Assembly (NCBI GenBank): GCA_022823725.1
Contig: JAJEHL010000047.1
Span: 1-52,794, forward strand
From: Candidatus Latescibacterota bacterium
Lineage (GTDB): Bacteria > Latescibacterota > UBA2968
Reading direction: 5' to 3'
Length of the DNA: 52,794 bases
Within the stretch, counting starts at the first letter, position 1. The number at the start of each line of letters is the position of its first letter. Position numbers and translations under genes: made by a program. Positions 15,821 to 24,882 of the stretch are shown here, in pieces. A model generated the notes under the pieces. It did no database searches, had not been told where the DNA came from, and saw only the letters and a list, made by a program, of their open reading frames with translations.

Positions 15821-15902
15821 AAAGAGAAACCATCTGCGACCTGAGTGTGTCCAATGGATAAAGGTTTTTGAAATGTTCTATTTTTAAGGGAGGCGGGTTG
15901 TT

Positions 15903-18341
15903 GTGTTTAAAAATTATCTGATTATCGCGCTGAGAAATCTCAATCGGCAAAAGACCTTTAGTGCGATTAATATTTTGGGGCTTGCCATTGGTCTGGGGAC
16001 GTGCTTTTTGATCGTGCTCTATATTCAGGACGAGTTGAGTTTTGACAGTTGGCATGCAAAAGGAGATCGGATTTATCGGGTGATGCGGGAGACCAGATCT
16101 GGGGGACAATCGGATTATTTGCCATATACGTCGGGCGCGCTGGCGCGGGCACTTGAGCGGGACTTTCCCGAGGTGGAAAAAGTCGTGCGCGTGATAACGT
16201 GGTCGTCCGTAGATGTGCGTTTGGATGAAAAAATGTTTGAGATGGGTGTCTGTGTTGCCGATCCCGAGATGTTTGAAATTTTCGATTTTCCATTTGTGCG
16301 GGGCAATCTCGAAACTGCATTTCCCAATCCAAATGCTATTGCTATAACAGAGTCGGCGGCAAAGCGGTTGTTTGGAGACGAAGATCCGATTGGTAAGGCA
16401 ATTACTGCTGACAGCAACCACCATGGGGGCGAGCGCACGATCACAGCGGTATTAAAAGATGTGCCTCAAAATTCTACGCTGCAGTTCGATTATGTTTCAA
16501 CAGGTGGATTTACGTCCCCAGGTGCGAAATACGCCTGGGAAGATTGGATAGCAACCGATGGTTGGCGTCCAGTCAATACGTATTTTTTGCTGCGAGAAGG
16601 GGCGGACCCAAAGGTGCTGTCCGCAAAGTTCCCGGAATTAATTGATCGCTATATGGGTGCGGAGATCGCGCGTACAAATGCGTATCATCTCCAGCCTCTC
16701 AAACGCATTTATCTTTATTCGAGGCAGGACTACAATCTGGATTGGTTCGGTGATATTGATCGCGTTTATCAGTTTGGTGCTATTGCGGTTCTGGTGCTTG
16801 CGATTGGATGTATCAATTTTACAAATTTGACCACGGCACAATCGGCTCGTCGAGCACACGAGGTGGGTTTGCGAAAGGTGTCGGGGGCATATCGCTCACA
16901 ACTGATGGGTCAGTTTTTGGGCGAGTCTGTTCTCACTTCATTGGTCGCGCTTGTTCTCGCGCTTGTTGCCGTCAAGTTCGTGCTTCCCGAGTTTAATGCT
17001 TTTTTCTTTAAACAGATCGAGTTGAATTTGTCGAGCGATCCTTTGCTCGCTATTGCTTTGATTGGTATTGCCGTATTTGTCGGGCTGTTGGCCGGCGTTT
17101 ATCCCGCGTTTTTTCTTTCGGCGTATGAACCCACAGAGACGCTAAAGGGGGCGTTTCGCGCGGGTTCTCGGGGGCAGTGGATTCGAAAGGGGTTGGTGGT
17201 GGTGCAGTTTGCAATTTCTATTATTCTGCTCGCGAGTACGGGGGTGATCTATCAGCAACTCGATTATATTAGAAATAAGAATCTGGGTTTTAATATGGAT
17301 CAGATGGTTCTCATGCCCATATTTGTTCTCGATCAGGAAACAAAATTAGATCCGGGGCAAAAGCTCGCTGCCCGTTATACGACGGTTAAAGAGGCATTTC
17401 GCGCCCATCCGAATGTGCTTGAAGTAACGGCTTATCGCTGGTGGATTGGATGGGGTGGGGGTATTACTCGAACCATTCGGGCAGAGGGACACGAGGACAC
17501 GGACTGGCGCATGCCTCTGCTGGAGGTCGATGAAGATTATCTCGATGTGTTTCAAATCGAACTGGTAGAAGGACGAAAATTTGATCCGATTGCATTTCCC
17601 ACGGATACATCGAAAGCGTTTATCATCAATGAAACGGCGGTTGCGCGGCTCGGTTGGGATGATCCTATTGGCAAGTCTTTTGAGTGGGTTGATCGGGTGA
17701 GAAATCGGAAGGGGACGGTGATTGGCGTTGTGAAAGACTTTCACTTCAGTCCGCTACGAGACAAAATTGGTCCCATTGCGCTGACGGTTCGGCATCAGCA
17801 ATTTTACAATTTGGGCGCGCGCGTCAAAGCCGAAGGCATGGAAGAGACGCTCGCTTTTTTTGAAGAGACCTGGAAGCGTTTCGCGCCTGCAGATCAGCCA
17901 TTTGATTATCTGATGTGGGATCAGCAGTTTGAATTCATGTACTATGCAGAACAACGGGCGCAAGCACTGACATTGCTCTCTTCGGGAATGGCGATTTTGC
18001 TCGCGTGTATGGGGCTGTTTGGCCTTGCGGCATTTACGGTTGAGCAGCGGGTGAAAGAGATCGGGGTGCGAAAGGTTTTGGGTGCGAGTGTGTCAAGTAT
18101 TGTGATTTTGGTTTCCAGGACATTTGCCATTATGGTTTTGATTGCGAATTTGTTTGCCTGGCCGGTTGCGTATTTTGCGATGCGCAATTGGCTGGACGGC
18201 TTTGAATATCGCACGGATCTTTCGTGGTGGATATTTGTTTTGAGTGGGGCGGTCGCGTTGGCGATTGCGTTGTTTACTGTGAGTTTCCACGCCCTTCGCG
18301 CGGCACTGTCCAATCCGGTGGAAGCGTTGCGGCATGAATAG
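15903..18341 (+). CDS. ABC transporter permease, MacB-PCD/FtsX type
   Basis: This 812-aa membrane protein starts at a GTG preceded by AAGGGAGGCGGG. It has the duplicated MacB/FtsX layout. The N-terminal membrane helix (INILGLAIGLGTCFLIVLY) is followed by a first periplasmic domain, then core helices (LVLAIGCINFTNLTTAQSA, VFVGLLAGVYPAFFLSAY). Next come a central helix (LVVVQFAISIILLAST), a second periplasmic domain and C-terminal FtsX helices (LLACMGLFGLAAFTVEQR, EIGVRKVLGASVSSIV). Such long proteins in FCB-group bacteria are called FtsX-like permeases; substrates are mostly unknown (peptides, lipids or antibiotics). No ATPase gene is adjacent. It lies between two copies of an 81-bp repeat and resembles the gene at 24883-27255 in length and layout. 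Confidence 0.9.
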   Translation: MFKNYLIIALRNLNRQKTFSAINILGLAIGLGTCFLIVLYIQDELSFDSWHAKGDRIYRVMRETRSGGQSDYLPYTSGALARALERDFPEVEKVVRVITWSSVDVRLDEKMFEMGVCVADPEMFEIFDFPFVRGNLETAFPNPNAIAITESAAKRLFGDEDPIGKAITADSNHHGGERTITAVLKDVPQNSTLQFDYVSTGGFTSPGAKYAWEDWIATDGWRPVNTYFLLREGADPKVLSAKFPELIDRYMGAEIARTNAYHLQPLKRIYLYSRQDYNLDWFGDIDRVYQFGAIAVLVLAIGCINFTNLTTAQSARRAHEVGLRKVSGAYRSQLMGQFLGESVLTSLVALVLALVAVKFVLPEFNAFFFKQIELNLSSDPLLAIALIGIAVFVGLLAGVYPAFFLSAYEPTETLKGAFRAGSRGQWIRKGLVVVQFAISIILLASTGVIYQQLDYIRNKNLGFNMDQMVLMPIFVLDQETKLDPGQKLAARYTTVKEAFRAHPNVLEVTAYRWWIGWGGGITRTIRAEGHEDTDWRMPLLEVDEDYLDVFQIELVEGRKFDPIAFPTDTSKAFIINETAVARLGWDDPIGKSFEWVDRVRNRKGTVIGVVKDFHFSPLRDKIGPIALTVRHQQFYNLGARVKAEGMEETLAFFEETWKRFAPADQPFDYLMWDQQFEFMYYAEQRAQALTLLSSGMAILLACMGLFGLAAFTVEQRVKEIGVRKVLGASVSSIVILVSRTFAIMVLIANLFAWPVAYFAMRNWLDGFEYRTDLSWWIFVLSGAVALAIALFTVSFHALRAALSNPVEALRHE

Positions 18342-18360
18342 ATTGGGATAATAAAAATAA

Positions 18361-18398
18361 AAAAGGTCTGTGATAAGTGTCACAGACCTTTTGCTTTT
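18361..18398. terminator. Terminator hairpin between permease and peroxiredoxin genes (copy 2 of repeat)
   Basis: AAAAGGTCTGTGA (18361-18373) pairs with TCACAGACCTTTT (18380-18392), followed by GCTTTTT. A-rich bases on the left also give a T-run in the other direction. It lies between convergent genes and can terminate both. It belongs to the second copy of the 81-bp direct repeat, 18361-18441. Confidence 0.9.
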
Positions 18399-18411
18399 TA
18401 TGGGTGGTTGT

Positions 18412-19044
18412 TTACTCAGCGGGCTGCTGTATGACGCGCAAATAGGGTTTTACAGCGGTGTATCCGGGGAAGCGTTCGTCGGCTTCTTCGTCTGTGACCG
18501 TGGGCGAAATGATTACGTCTTCGCCGGGTCGCCAGTTCACGGGTGTGGCCAAACTGTGTTTGGCTGTCAGTTGCAGGGAATCGACTACGCGCAGTATTTC
18601 GTCGAAGTTGCGGCCCGTGGATGCCGGGTAGGTGAGCATCAGTTTGATGGTTTTGTCGGGTCCAATTACAAATACCGATCGCACGGTTAGCGTGTTATCT
18701 GCATTGGGGTGGATCATCTCGTAGAGGTCGGCTACCTGGCGGTTGGGGTCGGCGATCATCGGATAATTTACAGTTGCATTTTGCGTTTCGTTGATGTCGC
18801 TAATCCAGCCTTCATGCGATTCGAGGGGATCAACGCTGATGGCTAAAACTTTGACGCCGCGCTTGTCAAATTCGTCTTTGATATTCGCCATGGCGCCCAA
18901 TTCGGTGGTGCATACCGGCGTAAAGTCGGCGGGATGGGAAAACAGAATGCCCCAACCATCGCCCAACCATTCGTGAAAATTGATGGTGCCTTCCGTAGTG
19001 TCTGCCGTAAAGTCGGGGGCAACATCGCCTAACTGCAATGACAT
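18412..19044 (-). CDS. 1-Cys peroxiredoxin (Prx6-like)
   Basis: The 210-aa protein has the peroxidatic motif SHPADFTPVCTTELG (Cys45) and the long C-terminal dimer domain of the Prx6 subfamily: LTYPASTGRNFDEILRVVDSLQ, ATPVNWRPGEDVIISPTVTDEEA and the GYTAVKPYLR end. It reduces hydrogen peroxide and organic hydroperoxides in the cytoplasm. No second, resolving cysteine is present, which fits the 1-Cys type. The start is supported by AGAAAGGA on the minus strand. The last codons of this gene are duplicated at 15791-15820. Confidence 0.93.
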   Translation of the reverse strand: MSLQLGDVAPDFTADTTEGTINFHEWLGDGWGILFSHPADFTPVCTTELGAMANIKDEFDKRGVKVLAISVDPLESHEGWISDINETQNATVNYPMIADPNRQVADLYEMIHPNADNTLTVRSVFVIGPDKTIKLMLTYPASTGRNFDEILRVVDSLQLTAKHSLATPVNWRPGEDVIISPTVTDEEADERFPGYTAVKPYLRVIQQPAE

Positions 19045-19220
19045 AGTATAATCCTTTCTATTGGATTGTGGAGGAGATAAAACGAAAATCCGTGGCGATA
19101 ATATAAGACAAAACCATACTCCGTCAAGTTGTCAAGGTTATCGGGTTGTTGCATGAGGTAGAGCTTTGAAATATATTCGGTGGAAAGTCGGTTGGTTTGA
19201 TGAACTCAAGGGGGGAGATT

Positions 19221-21416
19221 GTGTCCACGATTCATTTTGATAAACTTTCGATGTACGAGCGTATTGGCGAACCCGTTTCGCTCGGTATTCCATTTGCCCA
19301 GGGCCGACTCACTGATCCTGGGCAATTTGGTATTTGTAATGATGGGACAGATATAGCGGTTCAGACCGATGTTACAGCGCGCTGGGACGATGGGTCGATC
19401 AAGTGGCTTATGACGCATTTTCTGGCTGATCTTCCAGGCAATCGCGCACATGATCTCACTTTCGCCACTGATGGCAGTATTTCTACGCCTGTGCCCGATC
19501 AGAGGACTACGGTGACGCGACGGGGTGATCTCTATACCATTGATACGGGTGTTCTTGCCGTTGATATTGGGATAGGGACAGATCTGTTCAAGGCGATTCG
19601 CGTAAATGATACTGAATGGTTTGGTGCAAATACTTCTTTTGGTATAACCGATGCAGGAGGTGGATCGTATCTCGCTCATATCGACGGGATTACTATTCTG
19701 GAGTCAGGCCCCGTGCGGAGTCTTGTTGAATGTGCGGGTAAACACGTTGGCGATGTGGGTACATTGTTCGATGTGCGCGTTCTTGTCGAAGCATGGGCGG
19801 GCAAACCTTTTGTTCGTCTGGACTATCAGTTTATCAATCGGGAGAGGGCAGCGAGTGTTGATGTGGCAGAGATTGCGCTGAAGTTCGCTGCAGCGGGTGC
19901 GGGCGATGTGCGGTGTGCTACTGGGGAAGGATATTATCGCACGGATATTAAAGAGGGCGCGAATGCGCGTCTTCTGGATGCGGAGACGATTGTTTTTCAG
20001 TCTGTTGAACACGTGCTTGAGACGTTTTACGGCGATTTCTGGGCGGACTGGTGCGATGCTGAAAGAGGCGTTTGTGTTACGCCTTTTCATGCCCATCAAA
20101 ATTTTCCCAAGGGGATTGCAGTTGGTGAAGATGGTGTTGATCTGGATATTTATCCCGCGAGCCAGGATCCCGTCAAGGTTTTGCAGGGCGTGGCTAAGAC
20201 CCATCGCATGCAATTTTATTTTCATACCTCTGCTATGTCTTTGGACGATGTTGTTGTGCAATCGCTCCAATTTCAATATCCGGATATTGGTATTTTGTCC
20301 GAGTCCTGGTATCGCGAAGCGAATGTGTGGGAGAATCTCTTTCCCGAAAATAAAAATTGGGATATAGAGGCCAGTATTATCAATATGGCCGATGGGCGCA
20401 ACCAGGGTCTCGGGATGATGCACTGGGGCGATGGTCCCGATCACGGGTACACGCAGCAAGGGCGTGGCAAAGGGGAATTGGTGTGGACCAATAATGAATA
20501 CGATTTTCCGCATGCGATGTTTTTGCTCTATGCGAAAACGGGAGAGCGCCGGTTTAGAGATGTTGCGTGTGTGGCTGCACAACACTGGATTGATGTGGAT
20601 TTTTGCCATTACAGCGACGACCCACTTAAGATGGGTGGGCAGCCTATTCACACGGCGGGGCATGTGACGGGCGGTGTAACGCCTTCGCACGAGTGGACCG
20701 AGGGGTTGCTGGATTATTATCACATGACCGGTAAACGGGAGGCTCGCGAAAAGGCGATTTCCATTGCGGATAATATGATCCGCCATCTCGAGTCGCCCAA
20801 ATTTTCTCGCGCCGGGGGGCAGCAAGCCCGCGAGACTGGCTGGGCGATGCGCGGTTTGATTGCTGTGTATATCGAGACAGGGGAAAAAAAATATCTCGAT
20901 GCGTGTCGCAGTATTGCCGAGCAATTTATCGAGTGGAAAGAAAAATGGGGTGCTTTTCTTGCGCCTTATACCGCGCATACGCTGGTGCGCGTTCCTTTTA
21001 TGATTTCCATAGCGATCAATGCGTTGCATCGGTATTATACCGCTACGGGGGATGAACGGATTCCGTTACTTATCGTGGAGGAAATGCGGGATTTGCTCGA
21101 TCACTGTGTGATGCCCGATGGTCGTTTTTTTTACAAGGAATTGCCCAGTCTCCAGCGTCGCGCGGGTGGTCCTCGAGAAATGGAAGCGCTGTGCCATGCT
21201 TACGAGCACTCGGGCGATAAGCGCTTTTTGGAACAGGCCGAGCGCATGATGAAATCCATGCGTCCGGGAGGTAGCCGTAGTGGCAAGCGCATTGTCAAAG
21301 ATCTCGTTGGGGATACTGTGCTTTTCGATGGCTCAGGTCCCAAATCATTTGCTTCTTTTTACGTTCCTTTTATGTCTTCGTATAAGATTTTGTCGGATGA
21401 GAATTGCCTGACTTGA
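19221..21416 (+). CDS. PcRGLX/YetA-like polysaccharide lyase family protein
   Basis: The protein is 731-739 aa depending on the start. I favour the GTG at 19221, with AGGGGGGAG upstream; TTG 19197 and ATG 19200 are alternatives. It begins with a beta-rich domain containing GIPFAQGRLTDPGQF and WDDGSIKWLMTHFLADLP, which fits the N-terminal RIFT-barrel domain of PcRGLX/YetA-like proteins (exo-rhamnogalacturonan lyases). A second beta region follows. The C-terminal half is an alpha/alpha toroid, with HYSDDPLKMGGQPIHTAGHV, EWTEGLLDYYHMTGKREARE and GGQQARETGWAMRGLI. No signal peptide is seen, so a cytoplasmic role on oligosaccharides is likely. The substrate is not shown by the sequence. No sugar transporter or regulator is adjacent. 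Confidence 0.72.
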   Translation: MSTIHFDKLSMYERIGEPVSLGIPFAQGRLTDPGQFGICNDGTDIAVQTDVTARWDDGSIKWLMTHFLADLPGNRAHDLTFATDGSISTPVPDQRTTVTRRGDLYTIDTGVLAVDIGIGTDLFKAIRVNDTEWFGANTSFGITDAGGGSYLAHIDGITILESGPVRSLVECAGKHVGDVGTLFDVRVLVEAWAGKPFVRLDYQFINRERAASVDVAEIALKFAAAGAGDVRCATGEGYYRTDIKEGANARLLDAETIVFQSVEHVLETFYGDFWADWCDAERGVCVTPFHAHQNFPKGIAVGEDGVDLDIYPASQDPVKVLQGVAKTHRMQFYFHTSAMSLDDVVVQSLQFQYPDIGILSESWYREANVWENLFPENKNWDIEASIINMADGRNQGLGMMHWGDGPDHGYTQQGRGKGELVWTNNEYDFPHAMFLLYAKTGERRFRDVACVAAQHWIDVDFCHYSDDPLKMGGQPIHTAGHVTGGVTPSHEWTEGLLDYYHMTGKREAREKAISIADNMIRHLESPKFSRAGGQQARETGWAMRGLIAVYIETGEKKYLDACRSIAEQFIEWKEKWGAFLAPYTAHTLVRVPFMISIAINALHRYYTATGDERIPLLIVEEMRDLLDHCVMPDGRFFYKELPSLQRRAGGPREMEALCHAYEHSGDKRFLEQAERMMKSMRPGGSRSGKRIVKDLVGDTVLFDGSGPKSFASFYVPFMSSYKILSDENCLT

Positions 21417-21478
21417 TTTGAGGCCGACAAATGGTTACTTTTGAATCGAATGTCCCAACTTCATACAGGTAATAAACC

Positions 21479-22432
21479 GTGTCTAAAAATTCTATGGCTT
21501 TTGATGAGATAGACGAAACGGGTCTCCAGCAAGTGAATGACTCCATGAAGATGCTTATGGGGGAGTTGCATAATTTCCAGGATATTGCCCGCTATGTCAA
21601 ACCACTGTCTGGAGAAATACCCGCGCTTGATGGTATTGATATTTACGGTGAGACCATTCCGCTCAATGGTATTGTGGGGGGCGATCATATTCTCTATGTC
21701 GATTTTAAGAAGCGCTATGATCTCGATGCACGAATAAAAAAAGCCCGCGATCGCGGGCAGGATTATGTTGTCAAAAAGCTGGAGGAATGTCGCTTTAAGG
21801 CCGGTGTGGCTGTGGCTGATGTTTCAGGGCATCAGATTACGGACGCGCTTCTCGCCGCGATGCTGCATCAAGCTTTTTTGCTGGGTGCACTTTACGAGAT
21901 GGATTATTACGGGAATATTACGGCCAAGTTGTTTGAAAATCTCAATACGCGGTTTTACAATTCGTCGAGTCTCAGCAAATTTATTACGATGATTTACGGT
22001 GAGATATCTCAGGAGGGGCATTTTCAGTTTTTGTCGGCGGGGCATCCCATGCCGCTGGTGTATTCGCGCAAGTACAAAGGTATTGTCGAAGTGCCCGAAG
22101 ATAGGATGATCGCTTCTCCACCTATTGGTACGCTTCCCTCTGGCCGCGATATCGATCGCAATATCAATGAGAGTGTGCTCGGTTTTAAGGAAGAGTATGA
22201 AATTAACGAATGGGATCTAATGGGCGCGGGCGATATTTTTGTTCTTTATACCGATGGTTTGATTGAACACCACCGCAATGGCGAGTTTTACGCGCCGCAT
22301 TATCTCGAACAAAAACTTCACGAGAACAGAGACCTGACCGCTAAAGAAATTTTCCACGCGATTAAAGAGGATCTCATCGCTTTCAATGCACCGGATGACG
22401 ATATCAGTTACGTTATTATTAAGCGGAACTGA
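21479..22432 (+). CDS. SpoIIE/PP2C-type serine phosphatase (RsbU-like)
   Basis: The 317-aa protein starts at a GTG (MSKNSMAFDEIDETGLQQ). It has the SpoIIE phosphatase motifs in order: GGDHILYVDF, VAVADVSGHQITDALLAAML, FQFLSAGHPMPLVY, GDIFVLYTDGLIEH and the final PDDDISYVIIKR. The aspartates in these motifs bind the two metal ions. Such phosphatases dephosphorylate anti-anti-sigma proteins in partner-switching pathways. A short N-terminal helical region is present instead of a recognisable PAS, GAF or receiver domain. No anti-sigma or STAS gene is nearby, so its target is not evident. The gap of about 60 bases after the upstream lyase gene allows co-transcription. Confidence 0.88.
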   Translation: MSKNSMAFDEIDETGLQQVNDSMKMLMGELHNFQDIARYVKPLSGEIPALDGIDIYGETIPLNGIVGGDHILYVDFKKRYDLDARIKKARDRGQDYVVKKLEECRFKAGVAVADVSGHQITDALLAAMLHQAFLLGALYEMDYYGNITAKLFENLNTRFYNSSSLSKFITMIYGEISQEGHFQFLSAGHPMPLVYSRKYKGIVEVPEDRMIASPPIGTLPSGRDIDRNINESVLGFKEEYEINEWDLMGAGDIFVLYTDGLIEHHRNGEFYAPHYLEQKLHENRDLTAKEIFHAIKEDLIAFNAPDDDISYVIIKRN

Positions 22433-22456
22433 TCCGTAGATTTCCCTCCTTTCGCA

Positions 22457-23692
22457 CTATCCCTCTTCCACTTCATCCAGTGCGCCTACTTTTCTCAAGC
22501 GCGGGGAAGCTATTGCGGTTATGCCTGTGACCAATAGCGTTCCGATGCCGCCGCTTACGACTGAGAATACAGGTCCGTACAATTCCGCTACGCCTCCAGA
22601 TTCGAGGCCGCCCAGTTCATTTGACGCGCTGACAAATACGCCGTTTACAGCCGATACCCTGCCGCGCATTGCATCGGGTGTGATTAGCTGTACGAGTGTG
22701 TGGCGAATGACCATGCTGACGTTGTCAAATGCCCCGGTCAATACGAGCATCGCAAATGACAACCAGAAGTTTTCCGATATTCCGAATACAATGGTTGCGA
22801 TGCCAAATCCGGCTACGGTGAGGAGCAAATTTCTGCCGGCTTTTTTCATCGGGGGCAGGTGTGCCAGTGTCAGTGCCATGATCAGGGCTCCCACCGCAGG
22901 TGCCGAGCGCAGTATTCCAAATCCCTCGGATCCCACATTTAAGATGTCTTGCGCGTATATCGGCAGTAAATACACGGCTCCGCCCAGGAGCACGGCAAAC
23001 ATGTCCAGTGCCATGAGTGACAATAGCAATTGGTTGTTCTTCAAAAATACCAGTCCACCCATCAGATTTTGCAGTGGTGAAACCCGCGCTGCATTTTTAT
23101 CGCGTTCTACGGGCGGTACGCGCAATCGGGATAAGACCAATAGAAACCATCCCGTACATCCAGCACTTGCCAGGTACGCCGCAGGTACATAAACTGCGGC
23201 AATCAGGCCTCCGATCATAGGTCCTACTACCCACGCCATTTGCATCAAGCTCATACTCCATGCTACGGCATTGGGAAATATTCCGCGCGGTACCAGTTGC
23301 GGTACTATTGCGCGTCGTGCTGGTGCGCCGAGTACGGTTATTGCGGCATCTGCTACGAGTATGGCATACATCAGGGCAATTGGTCCCTGTTTCCACGATA
23401 CTGCTGCAAGGCCCAGAGAGGTTAATGTCGTGCCCGTCAGGCTCAACATCATGACCGTGCGTCGGTTAAAGCGGTCGGCGAGATATCCTGCGGGGAGTGC
23501 GAGGATCATTGTGGGCAATGCAATTGCCAGGCCCACCAGGCCGAGCGCGAGTGCCTGCCCGGTGCGCGCATACATTTCCCATCCTATGGCTGCACTCTGA
23601 ATTTGCGTACCGACTAATGCGGCAAACCAGCCCAGCGCGTATAGCCGAAATTCCCTGATGCGAAATGCTTCATAGGGATTGTGTTTTGTCAA
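22457..23692 (-). CDS. MFS transporter (EntS-like, MFS_3)
   Basis: The 411-aa protein has 11-12 membrane helices. It carries the MFS signature loop LADRFNRRTVMM between helices 2 and 3 and the MFS_3/EntS features FRLYALGWFAALVGTQIQ, PARRAIVPQLVP and DAMRGRVSAVNGVF. Proteins of this group export siderophores, drugs or metabolites by proton antiport. It starts at a TTG (minus strand, 23692) with AGGAA about 7 bases upstream. It is convergent with the phosphatase gene (24 bases between stops) and divergent from the aldo/keto-reductase-like gene. The substrate cannot be assigned from sequence or context. Confidence 0.9.
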   Translation of the reverse strand: MTKHNPYEAFRIREFRLYALGWFAALVGTQIQSAAIGWEMYARTGQALALGLVGLAIALPTMILALPAGYLADRFNRRTVMMLSLTGTTLTSLGLAAVSWKQGPIALMYAILVADAAITVLGAPARRAIVPQLVPRGIFPNAVAWSMSLMQMAWVVGPMIGGLIAAVYVPAAYLASAGCTGWFLLVLSRLRVPPVERDKNAARVSPLQNLMGGLVFLKNNQLLLSLMALDMFAVLLGGAVYLLPIYAQDILNVGSEGFGILRSAPAVGALIMALTLAHLPPMKKAGRNLLLTVAGFGIATIVFGISENFWLSFAMLVLTGAFDNVSMVIRHTLVQLITPDAMRGRVSAVNGVFVSASNELGGLESGGVAELYGPVFSVVSGGIGTLLVTGITAIASPRLRKVGALDEVEEG

Positions 23693-23782
23693 TATGATTC
23701 CTGTTTGTAAGAATTTCGTCAGATTCAGACATGATAGCTAACTTACGACTGATGTCAACACATCGCTTTCTGTGTTTGTCTC

Positions 23783-23811
23783 TTGACACTTCGACAAATT
23801 CTGACTATCCA
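23783..23811 (+). promoter_or_regulatory. Possible sigma-70-type promoter for the aldo/keto-reductase-like gene
   Basis: TTGACA (23783-23788) is followed 17 bases later by TATCCA (23806-23811), about 55 bases before the ATG at 23865. The -35 is consensus and the -10 is weak. Confidence 0.35.
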
Positions 23812-23864
23812 TACGTTCAGTGTGTTGCTTGTGAAATCGCGTTAAATATTCTCGGAGAGTATCC

Positions 23865-24713
23865 ATGCGACGTACTTTTCAATTTGACCAGAATACCCCG
23901 CCCCTTTGTCGCCTGGGGCTGGCTACGAGGGGTAACACTCACCTGTCCCCTGCCGATGTTTATTATGCAGTTGAGCGCGGTGTCAATTATCTCAATTGGT
24001 GCGGGCGTCCCGATGGTTTGAGTAGCGCTGTTGCGGATATGGGGACGGAACGGGAGAGAATTGTACTGGCATGGCAGATCAAGTCTCGTACTGCTTCAGG
24101 TGCGGAGCGGGAGCTTGACGATGCGTTGCGTGAGTTGAATACCGATTATATAGATGTCGTGACTTTTTACTATGTGGAGAGCGAAGGTGAATGGTGCGAT
24201 ATTGCGTCCGATGGGGGTGCTTATGAAGCTATGGCGCGCGCCCGCGAGCAGGGGAAGGTGCGCTTTCTGGGTCTTACCAGCCACCAGCGCAATATGGCGG
24301 CTCGCATTGCTACTGGCGATCTTCGCGCACCTGAACAAGTGGCGTCGAGGCCGCTGGATATGCTTATGCTCCGCTACAATGCCGCCCACCGGGGGGCAGA
24401 GGAGGATGTGTTTCCGTTGACCGATCCTTGTAATATTCCGGTGGTTGTTTATACCTGCCTGCGCTGGGGTGCTTTGATGAAGCCTACGCCGGATGATCCG
24501 CCCAATTTTATTCCGCCACCCGCAAGAGAATGGTACCGCTTTGCACTGGCCTATCCCTCTGTCGCCATTGCGATTGCAGCGCCCAACGATCGCTCGGAAC
24601 TGGAGCACGATTTTTCACTGTTGGACGATTGGCGGGCACCTGCGCCCGAAGAGCATGATATGCTTATGGCACACGGAGACCGCGTCTATCAACACGCTGG
24701 TCGTTTTCCATAA
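23865..24713 (+). CDS. Aldo/keto-reductase-fold protein lacking the canonical catalytic tetrad
   Basis: The 282-aa protein follows the AKR barrel: PPLCRLGLATRGNTHLSPAD, AVERGVNYLNWCG, ELDDALRELNTDYIDVVTFYYV, GKVRFLGLTSHQ and DMLMLRYNAAHRG. The usual catalytic residues are changed. The Asp of G-[IV]-[NT]-x-[IF]-D is Asn (NYLNW), the Tyr of the YG-x-SE loop is missing, and the His of D-[LIV]-x-x-x-H is Tyr (TFYY). The lysine position is ambiguous. It may therefore not act as a normal NADPH-dependent carbonyl reductase. Alternatives are an altered active site or a binding role. It is a single gene with its own possible promoter, divergent from the MFS gene. Confidence 0.78.
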   Translation: MRRTFQFDQNTPPLCRLGLATRGNTHLSPADVYYAVERGVNYLNWCGRPDGLSSAVADMGTERERIVLAWQIKSRTASGAERELDDALRELNTDYIDVVTFYYVESEGEWCDIASDGGAYEAMARAREQGKVRFLGLTSHQRNMAARIATGDLRAPEQVASRPLDMLMLRYNAAHRGAEEDVFPLTDPCNIPVVVYTCLRWGALMKPTPDDPPNFIPPPAREWYRFALAYPSVAIAIAAPNDRSELEHDFSLLDDWRAPAPEEHDMLMAHGDRVYQHAGRFP

Positions 24714-24760
24714 TTCTGTAATTGAGCGATACTTCAAAAAATTTACTAACATTTTTTAGA

Positions 24761-24833
24761 CTGGATTGCGGCTCAACATCATGCCGCAATGACACCTGTT
24801 GCTTGTCACGCCTGCATGGTTTAAGCAGGCGTC
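24761..24833. repeat. Intergenic palindromic repeat and hairpin upstream of the second permease
   Basis: GATTGCGGC (24764-24772) and GCCGCAATG (24783-24791) form an inverted repeat. In reverse orientation it matches 37440-37471 and 43549-43580. It is followed by a second hairpin, CGCCTGC and GCAGGCG, around 24811-24833, then CCAGTGGTTTTTT. The second hairpin could terminate the upstream gene. Similar order (palindrome, GCAGGC hairpin, CCAGTG) is seen before 43696. Confidence 0.6.
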
Positions 24834-24882
24834 CAGTGGTTTTTTAAGCCAATAAATTTTTTTGACAGACCACTGAGCCTTC

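Noticed and set aside
19704-21029. 441-codon open frame opposite the PcRGLX/YetA-like gene
   Set aside because: Composition is typical of an antisense shadow (rich in His, Arg, Asn); no ribosome binding site or motif.
24834-24882. Inverted repeat CAGTGGT...ACCACTG before the second permease gene as a regulatory operator
   Set aside because: The arms are only 7 bases with a loop of about 30 bases; too weak to claim.
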